NCBI GenBank assembly: GCA_009785555.1
Contig: WQWB01000008.1
Span: forward strand, 1 to 42,735
DNA from: Defluviitaleaceae bacterium
GTDB taxonomy: Bacteria > Bacillota > Clostridia > Lachnospirales > WRAX01
Reading direction: 5' to 3'
DNA: 42,735 nt
Of this stretch, positions 19,389-28,635 are shown one piece after another. The position numbers were made by a program, and so were the translations under genes. Position 1 is the stretch's first letter. Every line of letters starts with the position of its first letter. The notes beneath the pieces were generated by a model that made no database searches, was not told the DNA's origin, and saw only the letters and a list, made by a program, of their open reading frames with translations.

Positions 19389-20006
19389 TTATAACCAACG
19401 TAAAATACCGTATACGATAGGATCAAACAGCCAATTTAGAACTCCGAAGATAATCAGAACGATAAGAACGATCTGCATAACCGGCTCCTTGCCTTGCATA
19501 CGCATCCAGGCGGCCGGGTTGACCGCTTTAACGGCGCGGTTAAGATCCATAGGCCAAATGGGGATGAGGTTGAGTATGGAGAGTAAAAATGTAAGGCGGG
19601 CTGCTTCCGAAAAAATGTAGAAAACAGCATATTGCCCTTGATCCATCATTATTGGTTGAGTGTCCATAAACATCATGTATGAAACTAAGGCAAATATCCC
19701 CGCGAAAATGAACAGCGAAACAAGTGGAATTATGGCAATGGCGAGTGCGGCTTTTTTTCGGTCGTGTCTGAAATAAAGCGGGTTTGTCTCAACCGGACGA
19801 CCCCACCCAAAACCGAAAAAGAAGAAGAAAACTAACCCTATAGGCTCAAGATGCTTGAGTGGGTTAAGTGTAAGGCGTTTGGCGGGTTTGATGGTTTTAT
19901 CTCCGCATACATGTGCGGTTACGGCACGGATTAAACCATGTAGTGTAAAAACGACTATGCCGACAAGAAGCGGTGTGGTTAGTAATAAGATGTTTAATAG
20001 AGTCAT
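19389..20006 (-). CDS. Site-2 protease (M50)-family protein with degenerate catalytic motifs
   Basis: KRLTLNPLKHLEPIGLVFFFFFGFGWGRPVETNPLYFRHDRKKAALAIAIIPL is M50-like, but HExxH reads HGLIR and the C-terminal NxxPxxPLDG reads NLIPIWPMDLN. Confidence 0.8.
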   Translation of the reverse strand: MTLLNILLLTTPLLVGIVVFTLHGLIRAVTAHVCGDKTIKPAKRLTLNPLKHLEPIGLVFFFFFGFGWGRPVETNPLYFRHDRKKAALAIAIIPLVSLFIFAGIFALVSYMMFMDTQPIMMDQGQYAVFYIFSEAARLTFLLSILNLIPIWPMDLNRAVKAVNPAAWMRMQGKEPVMQIVLIVLIIFGVLNWLFDPIVYGILRWL

Positions 20007-21145
20007 CGTCTGTAACGTTCTATTGCTTGGTTGTGACCTGTAAAAGTTGTGTTAAATACGTGTCGTCCAGATGCTGGATCCGCCAATACCATAAAAAGAT
20101 ACCTTGTGTTGGCTGGGTTAAGCGCGGCGTTTATGGCGGCGCGGCCTGGGTTTGTTATCGGGCCGGGAGGAAGGCCTCCTCCATTCCTGTAGGTATTGTA
20201 AGGTGAGCTTGCCGTCGATTCTATATGCCTGTTTAGTACGTGGCCGTCAGCCGGCGTTTCATATCCCATTAAAGCCAGAGCATAGATTACAGTGGAACAC
20301 ATTTCCAACTGCATTGTACCTGTAAAATTTTGTGTGGGGTGGCGGTTAAGGCGGTTAAAGACGATTGCCGAAACAAGTGGACGCTCACTGGCTAGGCGTG
20401 TTTCCATTTCAATAATGCTTGCGATTGTGATAATTTCGTCAATCGTCATCCCAAGCTCCTCTGCGCGCTCTTCCATCTCAAATGTGAATACGCGTTGGAA
20501 TTGGTTAAGCATCCTGTCTATTAAGTCATTGGGCGTGGCGTTGTGCGGTATGCGGTATGTGTCTGGGAAAAGGTAGCCTTCCAAGGGGTTGGCCCGTCCG
20601 GGTATGTTCTGTACGGGTTGTAAAAAGAAAAATTGCGCACCATAGTTGTCTACGGCGTACATCCATTCCTCAAAAGTCCAAAGCCCCATTTCTGCCGTCA
20701 ATTCCCCAATTTCACGGATGGTTAGCCCCTCTCGGATAGTTATGGTTATGTCCGGTGCGGCCACAAATTCGGCATGTTGCATCATCTGCATAATCTCGTT
20801 ATTGCGCATATGCGTGTTAAAAACGTATGTGCCGGGGCGTAGCTGGTTGTGTGTACCGTTAAGCCGGGATTCAAGATAGAAAATCCAGGCAGAGCGTACG
20901 ATCCCCTTATCCTGTAAAACACGCCCAACCTCCAAAGCGTTGGCGCGGTTTGGGTCTGATGTGCCTGCGGTAACTTCGACTGTAAATTCCTGCAGGGGCA
21001 TACTGGTATCGTTATAAAATAAGCCAATACCGAAAGAATATGCCCACGTGCCGACGAAAATAATCGCGACGACGGCGACGATGATAAAAATTACGTTGAA
21101 TATCGCGCCGGTCATGAATTCAAATAAGCTGTTAAACCTCCCCAT
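20003..21145 (-). CDS. mltG: Endolytic transglycosylase MltG (YceG-like)
   Basis: N-terminal TM; EGLTIREIGELTAE, EGYLFPDTYRIP, IASIIEMETR, FNRLN, NTYRNGGGLPPGPITNPG. SD AAAGGAG. Confidence 0.93.
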   Translation of the reverse strand: MGRFNSLFEFMTGAIFNVIFIIVAVVAIIFVGTWAYSFGIGLFYNDTSMPLQEFTVEVTAGTSDPNRANALEVGRVLQDKGIVRSAWIFYLESRLNGTHNQLRPGTYVFNTHMRNNEIMQMMQHAEFVAAPDITITIREGLTIREIGELTAEMGLWTFEEWMYAVDNYGAQFFFLQPVQNIPGRANPLEGYLFPDTYRIPHNATPNDLIDRMLNQFQRVFTFEMEERAEELGMTIDEIITIASIIEMETRLASERPLVSAIVFNRLNRHPTQNFTGTMQLEMCSTVIYALALMGYETPADGHVLNRHIESTASSPYNTYRNGGGLPPGPITNPGRAAINAALNPANTRYLFMVLADPASGRHVFNTTFTGHNQAIERYRR

Positions 21146-21251
21146 GGCGTATACTCCTTTGTAAGATTTTAAAACTCTATCATATCGCCAAACATGTCTA
21201 TATTAGATAAACGATTTTCACGCAAAATGTTTTATGATTATTTCAGGTATA

Positions 21252-22934
21252 TTACACTTCCATAATTACTGGCAAGATCATTGGATTTCTTTTTGTTTTC
21301 TGCCAAACAAAGTCCTTTACCGCGTCGCGTATCTCCGTTTTTATATACGAATATTCGACGATATTGCGTCGCTCGCATTTTTCTAAGGCCTTGCGTGCGG
21401 CGGCGCGCATTTCTTCCATTAGGCTGTCAGATTCCCGTACATATACGAAGCCGCGCGAAATGATGTCTGGGCCGGAGATAATTTGCCCCGTTTCGACCTC
21501 TACGCTTAAAGCGACGATGATGATACCATCTTCACTTAGGATTTTACGGTCACGGATGACGATGTTGCCCACGTCGCCGATGCCAAGACCGTCGACGAAT
21601 ACCTGCCCGTTTGTAACGGTGCCGTTTATTTTCGCGCCTTCATTACCTATTTCAAGAACTTCTCCGAGATTTGTTAAGAATACATTCTCCCGCGGCATAC
21701 CCATGCCGGCGGCAAGTTCGCAGTGGTGCTTGAGGTGCTTATATTCGCCGTGTATCGGCATAAAGTACTTTGGCGCAAGAAGCGCGTGCATCAGCTTTAT
21801 CTCTTCTTGTTTAGCATGTCCGGAAACGTGTATTTCCGCCAAAGATTCATATATAACATCCGCGCCTTTTTTGAACAGGTCATTGATAAGGCGGGTGATA
21901 GATTTTTCATTCCCCGGGATGCTGGACGCAGATATGATAACCCTGTCGCCGTGTTTGATTTCGACTTGCTTATGGTCGTTTGTGGACATGCGAGTCAGCG
22001 CGCTCATTGCTTCGCCTTGGCTGCCGGTGGTGATTGTGACGAGCTGCCCGTCCACGTAATTCTTGATGTCGCCGATATTTATAAGCACTTTGTCCGGGAT
22101 ATTTAAGTATCCCAATTCCGAGGCTACTTTAACCACATTAAGCATGGACCTGCCGACGAACGCGACGCGACGCCCATGCCGCTTGGCCGTATTTACGATT
22201 TGCTGTATCCGTGGGATGTTTGAGCTGAATGTAGCGACGATTATCCTGTTGTTTTGAGTTTTGTTGAAGATATTTTCAAAGGATTCTGCAACCTGCCGCT
22301 CACTGATTGTGTAGCCTTTAAGTTCCACGTTCGTGCTATCGCACATAAACAACAAAACACCGGCTTTGCCAAGTTCAGCAAACCGTTGCAGATCCATCTT
22401 TTCGCCCTGGATGGGTGTATGGTCTATTTTAAAGTCGCCCGTGTGGACGATAACGCCAGCCGGCGTTTTTATCGCCAAAGCAACCGCTCCTGCGATGCTG
22501 TGGGTAACGCTTATAAACTCAATTTCAAAATGTTTGCCAAGTTTGAAGGACTGCCCAGGTTGTATGCAATGGCGCTTAACCGTGTTGAGTAGGCCATGTT
22601 CTTTTAGTTTCAATTCGGAAAGCCCCAAAGTGAGGGTTGTGCCGTAAAGCGGTACGTTCAGCTCCCGCATGAAGTACGGTACGGCCCCAATATGATCCTC
22701 ATGCCCGTGGGTGAGGATCACGCCTTTCACCCTATCGCGGTTCTTAACAAGGTACGAGAAATCGGGGATAACTAGGTCTATGCCCAGCTGGTCGTCCTCC
22801 GGAAAGGCGACACCGCAGTCTACAACTATTATATCTTCGCCAAACTCAAGTACATATAGATTTTTGCCTATTTCGTGGATTCCTCCGAGGGCAAATGCCC
22901 GGAGTTTTAGTTTTGATACTGATTTGGATGCCAT
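21252..22934 (-). CDS. rnj: Ribonuclease J
   Basis: ALGGIHEIGKNLYVLEFGEDIIVVDCG, LTHGHEDHIGAVPYF, GDFKIDHTP, SGHAKQEEIKLMHALLAPKYFMPIHGEY. Confidence 0.95.
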   Translation of the reverse strand: MASKSVSKLKLRAFALGGIHEIGKNLYVLEFGEDIIVVDCGVAFPEDDQLGIDLVIPDFSYLVKNRDRVKGVILTHGHEDHIGAVPYFMRELNVPLYGTTLTLGLSELKLKEHGLLNTVKRHCIQPGQSFKLGKHFEIEFISVTHSIAGAVALAIKTPAGVIVHTGDFKIDHTPIQGEKMDLQRFAELGKAGVLLFMCDSTNVELKGYTISERQVAESFENIFNKTQNNRIIVATFSSNIPRIQQIVNTAKRHGRRVAFVGRSMLNVVKVASELGYLNIPDKVLINIGDIKNYVDGQLVTITTGSQGEAMSALTRMSTNDHKQVEIKHGDRVIISASSIPGNEKSITRLINDLFKKGADVIYESLAEIHVSGHAKQEEIKLMHALLAPKYFMPIHGEYKHLKHHCELAAGMGMPRENVFLTNLGEVLEIGNEGAKINGTVTNGQVFVDGLGIGDVGNIVIRDRKILSEDGIIIVALSVEVETGQIISGPDIISRGFVYVRESDSLMEEMRAAARKALEKCERRNIVEYSYIKTEIRDAVKDFVWQKTKRNPMILPVIMEV

Positions 22935-22952
22935 TAAATCTCCTTAATAAGT

Positions 22953-23675
22953 TTAGAACTCTACTTCATAATCATCCAAACGCTCGTCAAAAAGAGCGGC
23001 GACGGTTTCAAACTCGTCGTCGTCAAGCTCCTCAAAGACCATGTTGTCCGCGTCAGACCCGACTTCTTTGAAGATAACGGCCTCGGCCTCGTCGTCGTCA
23101 ATCAGGTCAGTTTCCACAACCAGCATGTAACGGATGCAGTTATGGGTAAGTTCGTCCAATACGACAAACTCTATCTCCACGCCGTCTTCGTCAGTTATTT
23201 TGATGATCATATCGTCGTTCATTTTTGTATTTTCTCCCTTAGTTTTAATATCCCGCGCCTTTTCGTCCAAAAAATCTTGCAGGATAATAACAGCGGCAAG
23301 TTTGTCAACATGCTCGCCGCGTTTGTGGCGGGGTACGCCTCCTTCGGCTAATACCCGCTCCGCTATAACGCTTGTAAAACGTTCATCTCTCAAATAAATA
23401 TCTTGCAACGGCAGCGCATTTTGCAATTTGTCTTTAAATTCCAAGGTTTTATTGGTCTGCTCGCTTATTTTTGTATCGGTACGTATGGGGTAGCCGACAA
23501 CGATTCTTAAAATATTTTCTCTATCAACAATCTCTTTAATCTGGTTGATGAAAGCCCACTTTTTTTCGGTTGGCTTGCGGATGATACTATTAAGGCCGCG
23601 CGCGGTGATGCCAAGCTCATCGCTGATGGCAAGGCCGACGGAACGGTCCCCAAAATCTATGCTCAAAGTCCTCAT
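22953..23675 (-). CDS. ruvX: YqgF/RuvX Holliday-junction resolvase-like domain fused to a C-terminal DUF1292 domain
   Basis: SIDFGDRSVGLAISDE, VVGYP, YLRDERFTSVIAERVL, KLAAVIILQDFLD (YqgF), then MNDDMIIKITDEDGVEIEFVVLDEL...FKEVGSDADNMVFEELDDDEFETVAALFDE (DUF1292). Confidence 0.9.
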   Translation of the reverse strand: MRTLSIDFGDRSVGLAISDELGITARGLNSIIRKPTEKKWAFINQIKEIVDRENILRIVVGYPIRTDTKISEQTNKTLEFKDKLQNALPLQDIYLRDERFTSVIAERVLAEGGVPRHKRGEHVDKLAAVIILQDFLDEKARDIKTKGENTKMNDDMIIKITDEDGVEIEFVVLDELTHNCIRYMLVVETDLIDDDEAEAVIFKEVGSDADNMVFEELDDDEFETVAALFDERLDDYEVEF

Positions 23676-23684
23676 ATTACCGGT

Positions 23685-23966
23685 TTATTCCTCATAGAGA
23701 TAGAAGCGGACAAGCTCTTCCAGCAATTCGTCCTGCCCGATGCGGGTGATGATTTTGCGTGCGTTGCGGTGGTTAGTGATGTATGTTGGGTCGCCGGAAA
23801 GGATATAGCCCATAATTTGGTTTATAGGATTATAGCCTTTATCAATTAAGGCTTCGCAAATTTCACCCATCATATCCCGTATATTAGTTTCTGTTTTACT
23901 TGCAAGCATTTTTATCTCTGCGGGAGATATTTTTTGGGTTTCGTAAATATCACGTTTTTCGGGCAT
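23685..23966 (-). CDS. IreB-family regulatory phosphoprotein (YrzL/DUF965)
   Basis: [52 protein letters not shown]. Confidence 0.95.
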   Translation of the reverse strand: MPEKRDIYETQKISPAEIKMLASKTETNIRDMMGEICEALIDKGYNPINQIMGYILSGDPTYITNHRNARKIITRIGQDELLEELVRFYLYEE

Positions 23967-24042
23967 ATGTTTGTCCTCACTTGATTTACAATTTTATCAC
24001 TGTAATTGTTACTATTTTATTACAATCCATGAAGTAAATCAA

Positions 24043-25368
24043 CTATTTTTTTTCTATGTCATTTGATTGACATATAATACCTTTACAAGGAGGGGAAGCG
24101 TGAGAATACCCAATTATCCGTGTATCCAGGATTTGGTACTGTAAATTTATGTCACTTTCCAAATAAACCTCTAAATAATTTGGCGTATAGCCTACGTAGT
24201 TGCCGGTTTTTAACTGTTTTTCGTATAAAACAGGAAAGGTTTTGCCTATATTTAAGTTGATAAAGTCAATCTTTAACCGCTCAGCCAATGTAAGCATTTC
24301 TTGTACGCGCTTTGTTTTAAGGCTGTCCTTCACTTTGCCGGGCATTTCCGCTGCCGCCGTGCCTTTTCTCGGTGAAAATGGGAAAGTGTGGATGGCGGCA
24401 AAGCCGATGCTTTTGGCAAAAGCAAGGCTCTCTTCAAAATCTATGTCCGTCTCCCCAGGGAAGCCGACGATAATGTCTGTCGTGACGGCCATGTCAGGGT
24501 GTACCGTACGTAAAGAGGTCACTGCGCGGCGGTACTCCTCCGTAGTGTAATGCCTGTTCATCGCGCGTAATGTTTTGTCGCAGCCGGATTGTAGCGATAA
24601 ATGTACGTGCGGGCAAAGTTTGGGAACATCTTTAAAAGCCGCGAGCAGGGCAGGGGTGACGCCATTTGGGTTGATGGAGCTTATCCTGATGCGCCGTACA
24701 CCGTCTATAACCGTAACTTTGCGGATTATATCGGATAAAACCGTGTCATCAAAACGATAGGAATCAAGTGAAATACCGGTTAGCACAATTTCCTTACAGC
24801 CGTGATCCGCTAAGTTTTGCACTTCTTTGACGATTTCGATAGGACTACGGCTGGTGCTGCACCCGCGGACATGCGGGATGATACAGTACGCACAATAATT
24901 ATCGCACCCATCTTGCACTTTTATACTTGCGCGTGTGCCAGAAAAGGATATTAATTGCGACAGAAACCTGCCATCTTTAGAGATATAAGCCAAGGTATCC
25001 GTGTTGCCTGCATAATTTTCAACAAGCTCAACGATTTTATCACGCTCATCCATACCTATAACGATATTTACGCCTTCTATGTCCCTCACTTCATCTGCAT
25101 TGTTTTTGGAGTAACAACCCATTACGACGACAATGCTATTTGATGCGTTTGCAGTGCGGGCCGTACGGCGTATTGCTTGGCGGCTTTTCCTGTCACTAAC
25201 GGCGGTAACGGTGCAAGTGTTTACGATGTAAACATCAGCGCCTCTTTCAAAATCAACAATCGTATATCCGGCGGCGGCAAACATGGAAAGGGTTGCCTCG
25301 GTATCGTAGGCGTTCACCTTACACCCAAGCGTACGTGCCGCTATGGTTTTCTTTTGCAATCTATTCAT
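24043..25368 (-). CDS. mtaB: tRNA methylthiotransferase MtaB (radical SAM)
   Basis: TLGCKVNAYDTEA, NTCTVTAVSDRKSRQAIRR, VQDGCDNYCAYCIIPHVRG, HLSLQSGCDKTLRAMNRHYTTEEY. Start at 25368 overlaps the trmD stop. Confidence 0.94.
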   Translation of the reverse strand: MNRLQKKTIAARTLGCKVNAYDTEATLSMFAAAGYTIVDFERGADVYIVNTCTVTAVSDRKSRQAIRRTARTANASNSIVVVMGCYSKNNADEVRDIEGVNIVIGMDERDKIVELVENYAGNTDTLAYISKDGRFLSQLISFSGTRASIKVQDGCDNYCAYCIIPHVRGCSTSRSPIEIVKEVQNLADHGCKEIVLTGISLDSYRFDDTVLSDIIRKVTVIDGVRRIRISSINPNGVTPALLAAFKDVPKLCPHVHLSLQSGCDKTLRAMNRHYTTEEYRRAVTSLRTVHPDMAVTTDIIVGFPGETDIDFEESLAFAKSIGFAAIHTFPFSPRKGTAAAEMPGKVKDSLKTKRVQEMLTLAERLKIDFINLNIGKTFPVLYEKQLKTGNYVGYTPNYLEVYLESDINLQYQILDTRIIGYSHASPPCKGIICQSNDIEKK

Positions 25369-26039
25369 CGCAGTAAATCCGGTCTGTTTTTTAATGTTAG
25401 TTCCAAGGATTTTGATTGCCGCCATTTTTCGATTTCCCCATGGTTACCGGAGAGGAGTACTTCCGGCACTGGCAGTCCTTCTACAAGCGGAGGGCGTGTG
25501 TATTGAGGATATTCAAGCAAATTAAGCGAAAAGCTTTCGTCAATACCAGAATTATCGTTGCCAAGTACACCTGGCAACAAACGCGCGGTTGCGTCGATTA
25601 TAGACAGCGCAACAATCTCTCCGCCCGTAAGGATAAAATCGCCGATAGAGACTGCCTCGGGATTTATAATATCCATCACACGCTCGTCCACACCTTCGTA
25701 ATGGCCGCAGATGATGACTATATCACGTTCGTGCGTAAGTTCCCGTGCGTAGGTCTGATTAAAAACACGTCCACGCGGCGACGTGATAAGCGTACGGGGG
25801 TGTGCTAAGCCCGCCGCAACCTGCTTATAAGCACACAAAACAGGCGGGGCTTGCATAACCATGCCAGGACCTCCGCCGTATGGGTAATCGTCTACCTTGC
25901 GGTGTTTGTTGTTGGAAAAGTTGCGAATGTCAACTAGTTCAACGTTGAATGCCTCGTTACGCAAACCGCGCCCAACGACACTGTGAGAAAGAGCATCACG
26001 CAACATATCGGGGAACAAAGTAAGTACTGTAAACCTCAT
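25365..26039 (-). CDS. trmD: tRNA (guanine37-N1)-methyltransferase
   Basis: LTLFPDM, VDDYPYGGGPGMVM, ICGHYEGVDERV, SIGDFILTGGE. Confidence 0.96.
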   Translation of the reverse strand: MRFTVLTLFPDMLRDALSHSVVGRGLRNEAFNVELVDIRNFSNNKHRKVDDYPYGGGPGMVMQAPPVLCAYKQVAAGLAHPRTLITSPRGRVFNQTYARELTHERDIVIICGHYEGVDERVMDIINPEAVSIGDFILTGGEIVALSIIDATARLLPGVLGNDNSGIDESFSLNLLEYPQYTRPPLVEGLPVPEVLLSGNHGEIEKWRQSKSLELTLKNRPDLLR

Positions 26040-26042
26040 AAA

Positions 26043-26558
26043 TTATAAACCGGGCAACAGCTCTACTACCATACGTTTGGCTGAAACATCTACCTGTTTA
26101 ACACATTGCTTTATCGCGGGAAGCAGAAGCTCCGATTTGTCCGCTTTTCTTATGATGTATACATCGTTTGCGCCTGTTTGAATGATTTTAATTATTTCGC
26201 CAAGTTTGTTATTTTGCATGTCAAAAACTTCCATATCGAGTAAGTCGCGATGGAAGTATTGGTCATCCTCCAAGGGTAGAGCCATTTCCGGCGGGATTCT
26301 AATTTTGGCGTTACGTAAAGCCTCAGCCGCGTTTGTGTCTTCTATACCACGGAACTTTAAGTAAACCAGGTTTTTTTGGAAACGATGCGCTTCAATATCC
26401 ATTTTGCGGCTGATAGCGTCTCCACCCCTTACCATGTCAACGTGAACGGTGGAGAGAAACGCGAAGCGAGCCGGTTCGTCAGTTAAGGGGAAAACCCTAA
26501 CCCAGCCTTTAAGCCCCGTAGGGGCGGTAATAACGCCGATTTCAAAATAATTGTCCAC
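26043..26558 (-). CDS. rimM: 16S rRNA processing protein RimM
   Basis: GVITAPTGLKGWVRVFPLTD, PRC-barrel-like YHRDLLDMEVFD...GAND VY, syntenic with trmD. Confidence 0.93.
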   Translation of the reverse strand: MDNYFEIGVITAPTGLKGWVRVFPLTDEPARFAFLSTVHVDMVRGGDAISRKMDIEAHRFQKNLVYLKFRGIEDTNAAEALRNAKIRIPPEMALPLEDDQYFHRDLLDMEVFDMQNNKLGEIIKIIQTGANDVYIIRKADKSELLLPAIKQCVKQVDVSAKRMVVELLPGL

Positions 26559-26560
26559 GT

Positions 26561-26830
26561 CTATTCGTCGCCGTCTGATTCGCTTGTTTCAGGGGTGGAC
26601 TTGTCTCCGATTTCCACAAAAACATGCTCGTTTTTGTGGATGGCAGATGCCTTGACAACGGCGCGGATGGCCTTGGCGATGCGCCCTTGCCTACCTATAA
26701 CCTTGCCCATATCATCTTTGGCGACGTGTAGGCGCAGGCGGGTTTGCTTGCCGTCCATGGTTTCAGTAACCCTAACTTCATCGGGTTTATCCACTAAACC
26801 CTTGGCAATAATTTCCAGGAGTTCCTTCAC
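26561..26830 (-). CDS. khpA: KH-domain RNA-binding protein KhpA
   Basis: VAKDDMGKVIGRQGRIAKAIRAVVKA, between rpsP and rimM. Confidence 0.93.
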   Translation of the reverse strand: MKELLEIIAKGLVDKPDEVRVTETMDGKQTRLRLHVAKDDMGKVIGRQGRIAKAIRAVVKASAIHKNEHVFVEIGDKSTPETSESDGDE

Positions 26831-26831
26831 T

Positions 26832-27071
26832 TTATATAGCTCCTTGTTTTACCAACAAAGATTTAACGGTATCGGTAGGTTGCGCGCCGTTTTTCAGCCA
26901 TTTTTTAGCAGAGTCAACGTTTAACTTAACTTCTGCCGGGTTTTTAAGTGGGTCGTAGGTACCGATTTCTTCCAATACGTTACCGCTACGGGGTGTACGG
27001 CTGTCTGCTACTACGATGCGGTAGAAGGGTTTTTTCTTTGCGCCCATTCTCTTAAGTCTGATTTTAACCAT
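26832..27071 (-). CDS. rpsP: 30S ribosomal protein S16
   Basis: [30 protein letters not shown]; start at 27071 with SD GGAGG. Confidence 0.96.
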   Translation of the reverse strand: MVKIRLKRMGAKKKPFYRIVVADSRTPRSGNVLEEIGTYDPLKNPAEVKLNVDSAKKWLKNGAQPTDTVKSLLVKQGAI

Positions 27072-27152
27072 TTCTTTTTGTTTCCTCCAATTGATAATAT
27101 ATAGATAGGCAAATTCATATGAAACCAACGAATTAACCATTTCTTTTTGTTT
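27064..27152. repeat. Exact 20-bp direct repeat spanning the rpsP start codon region
   Basis: TTAACCATTTCTTTTTGTTT at 27064-27083 and 27133-27152; the 69-nt offset keeps frame. Confidence 0.9.
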
Positions 27153-27176
27153 TTTGATTTTAATTATATTATTTAT

Positions 27177-28523
27177 CTAGAAAGGCAGGTTCATATTGTT
27201 CATATTAAATTTGCCTTTTTTACCCATTTTCTTAGGATTGCCGGAAAATTGCTTCATCATGTTCTTCATCATTTCGAATTGCTTTAACAGTGCGTTGATA
27301 TCCTGTACGGATTTACCGCTGCCAGCCGCAATGCGCCGCTTGCGTGACGCGTTAAGAAGATCGGGGTTGCGCCGTTCCTTCGGCGTCATGGAGCGTATGA
27401 TAGCTTCTATGCCGGCTGACGCGTTTTCATCTATCTGTGCGTTGCCTACCATTTTATTAAGGCCGGGGATCATGCCTAAAATACTGCTCAGTGAACCCAT
27501 TTTCTTAATTTGTTGGTATTGCGCCAGTAAATCCTCCAGATCGAAGGTGTTTTTACGTAGTTTGGCTTCAAGCGCTTCGGCTTCTTCTTCGTCTAGTGCT
27601 GTTTGGGCTTTGTCTATCAGTGTAAGGATATCACCCATGCCTAGGATGCGGCCGGCCATACGGTCTGGGTGGAAAGGTTCCAACTCGTCCATCTTTTCAC
27701 CCATGCCGACGTATTTAATTGGCTTACCAGTAATCTTGCGTACGCTCAGCACTGCACCGCCACGTGTGTCGCTGTCGAGTTTCGTGACGATAACGCCGTC
27801 CACTCCAATTTTTTCGGAGAAATTATCCGCCACGTTTACCGCGTCTTGCCCTGTCATCGCATCAACAACAAGTAAAATTTCCTGCGGTTTGACCGCTTCG
27901 CGTATTTCGACAAGTTCATTCATCAGTTCGTCGTCGATATGCAGACGGCCGGCCGTGTCGATAATAACGACATCATAACCCATGTGGTTGGCATGGGTTA
28001 TCGCGGATGTGGCGATTTTGACGGGCTTTTCGTCAACACCCATCTCAAATACAGGTACGTTATACCCAGCACCGACAACCTGTAACTGCTTAACAGCAGC
28101 CGGGCGGTAAATATCACAGGCTACAAGGAGTGGCTTTTTGCCTTGTTTGCGTAATTGCCCGGCAATCTTACCGGCCGTCGTCGTCTTGCCAGCGCCCTGA
28201 AGGCCGCAAAGCATGTATACCGTTGGCGGCCTATCGCTAAACGTTAGCTTAGCATTTGTTGTACCCATAAGGGCCGTAAGCTCTTCATTAACTATCTTAA
28301 TAACGTGCTGGCCGGGGTTAAGACCTTTCATGACTTCGTCGCCCAAGGCCTTTTCGCTTACACTTGATACAAATTCCTTAACAATCTTGAAGCTGACATC
28401 CGCTTCCAAAAGGGCAAGACGAACGTGTCGCATGGCTTCGGTAACATCCTTTTCGGACAATTTGCCGACACCGCGCAGCTTCTTAAAAACCTCAGATAGT
28501 TTTGTGGATAGATTGTCAAACAT
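27177..28523 (-). CDS. ffh: Signal recognition particle protein Ffh
   Basis: GLQGAGKTTTAGKIAGQLRKQGKKPLLVACDIYRPAA, DTAGRLHID, TKLDSDTRGG, C-terminal M domain. Confidence 0.97.
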   Translation of the reverse strand: MFDNLSTKLSEVFKKLRGVGKLSEKDVTEAMRHVRLALLEADVSFKIVKEFVSSVSEKALGDEVMKGLNPGQHVIKIVNEELTALMGTTNAKLTFSDRPPTVYMLCGLQGAGKTTTAGKIAGQLRKQGKKPLLVACDIYRPAAVKQLQVVGAGYNVPVFEMGVDEKPVKIATSAITHANHMGYDVVIIDTAGRLHIDDELMNELVEIREAVKPQEILLVVDAMTGQDAVNVADNFSEKIGVDGVIVTKLDSDTRGGAVLSVRKITGKPIKYVGMGEKMDELEPFHPDRMAGRILGMGDILTLIDKAQTALDEEEAEALEAKLRKNTFDLEDLLAQYQQIKKMGSLSSILGMIPGLNKMVGNAQIDENASAGIEAIIRSMTPKERRNPDLLNASRKRRIAAGSGKSVQDINALLKQFEMMKNMMKQFSGNPKKMGKKGKFNMNNMNLPF

Positions 28524-28635
28524 TTTTGATATCGCGGATATGTTGAAACTATGTTCGCAAAATCATCCGCGCTCCTTCGCTGTAAAAAATCCTACTAAAT
28601 ATACAATATATTTGCGCTATTGTCAAACATTATTT

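Noticed and set aside
21364-22059. 231-aa plus-strand ORF
   Set aside because: Antisense to RNase J; no family signature and no SD.
27196-27978. 260-aa plus-strand ORF
   Set aside because: Antisense to ffh; Ser/Ile/Leu-rich shadow translation of a conserved gene.
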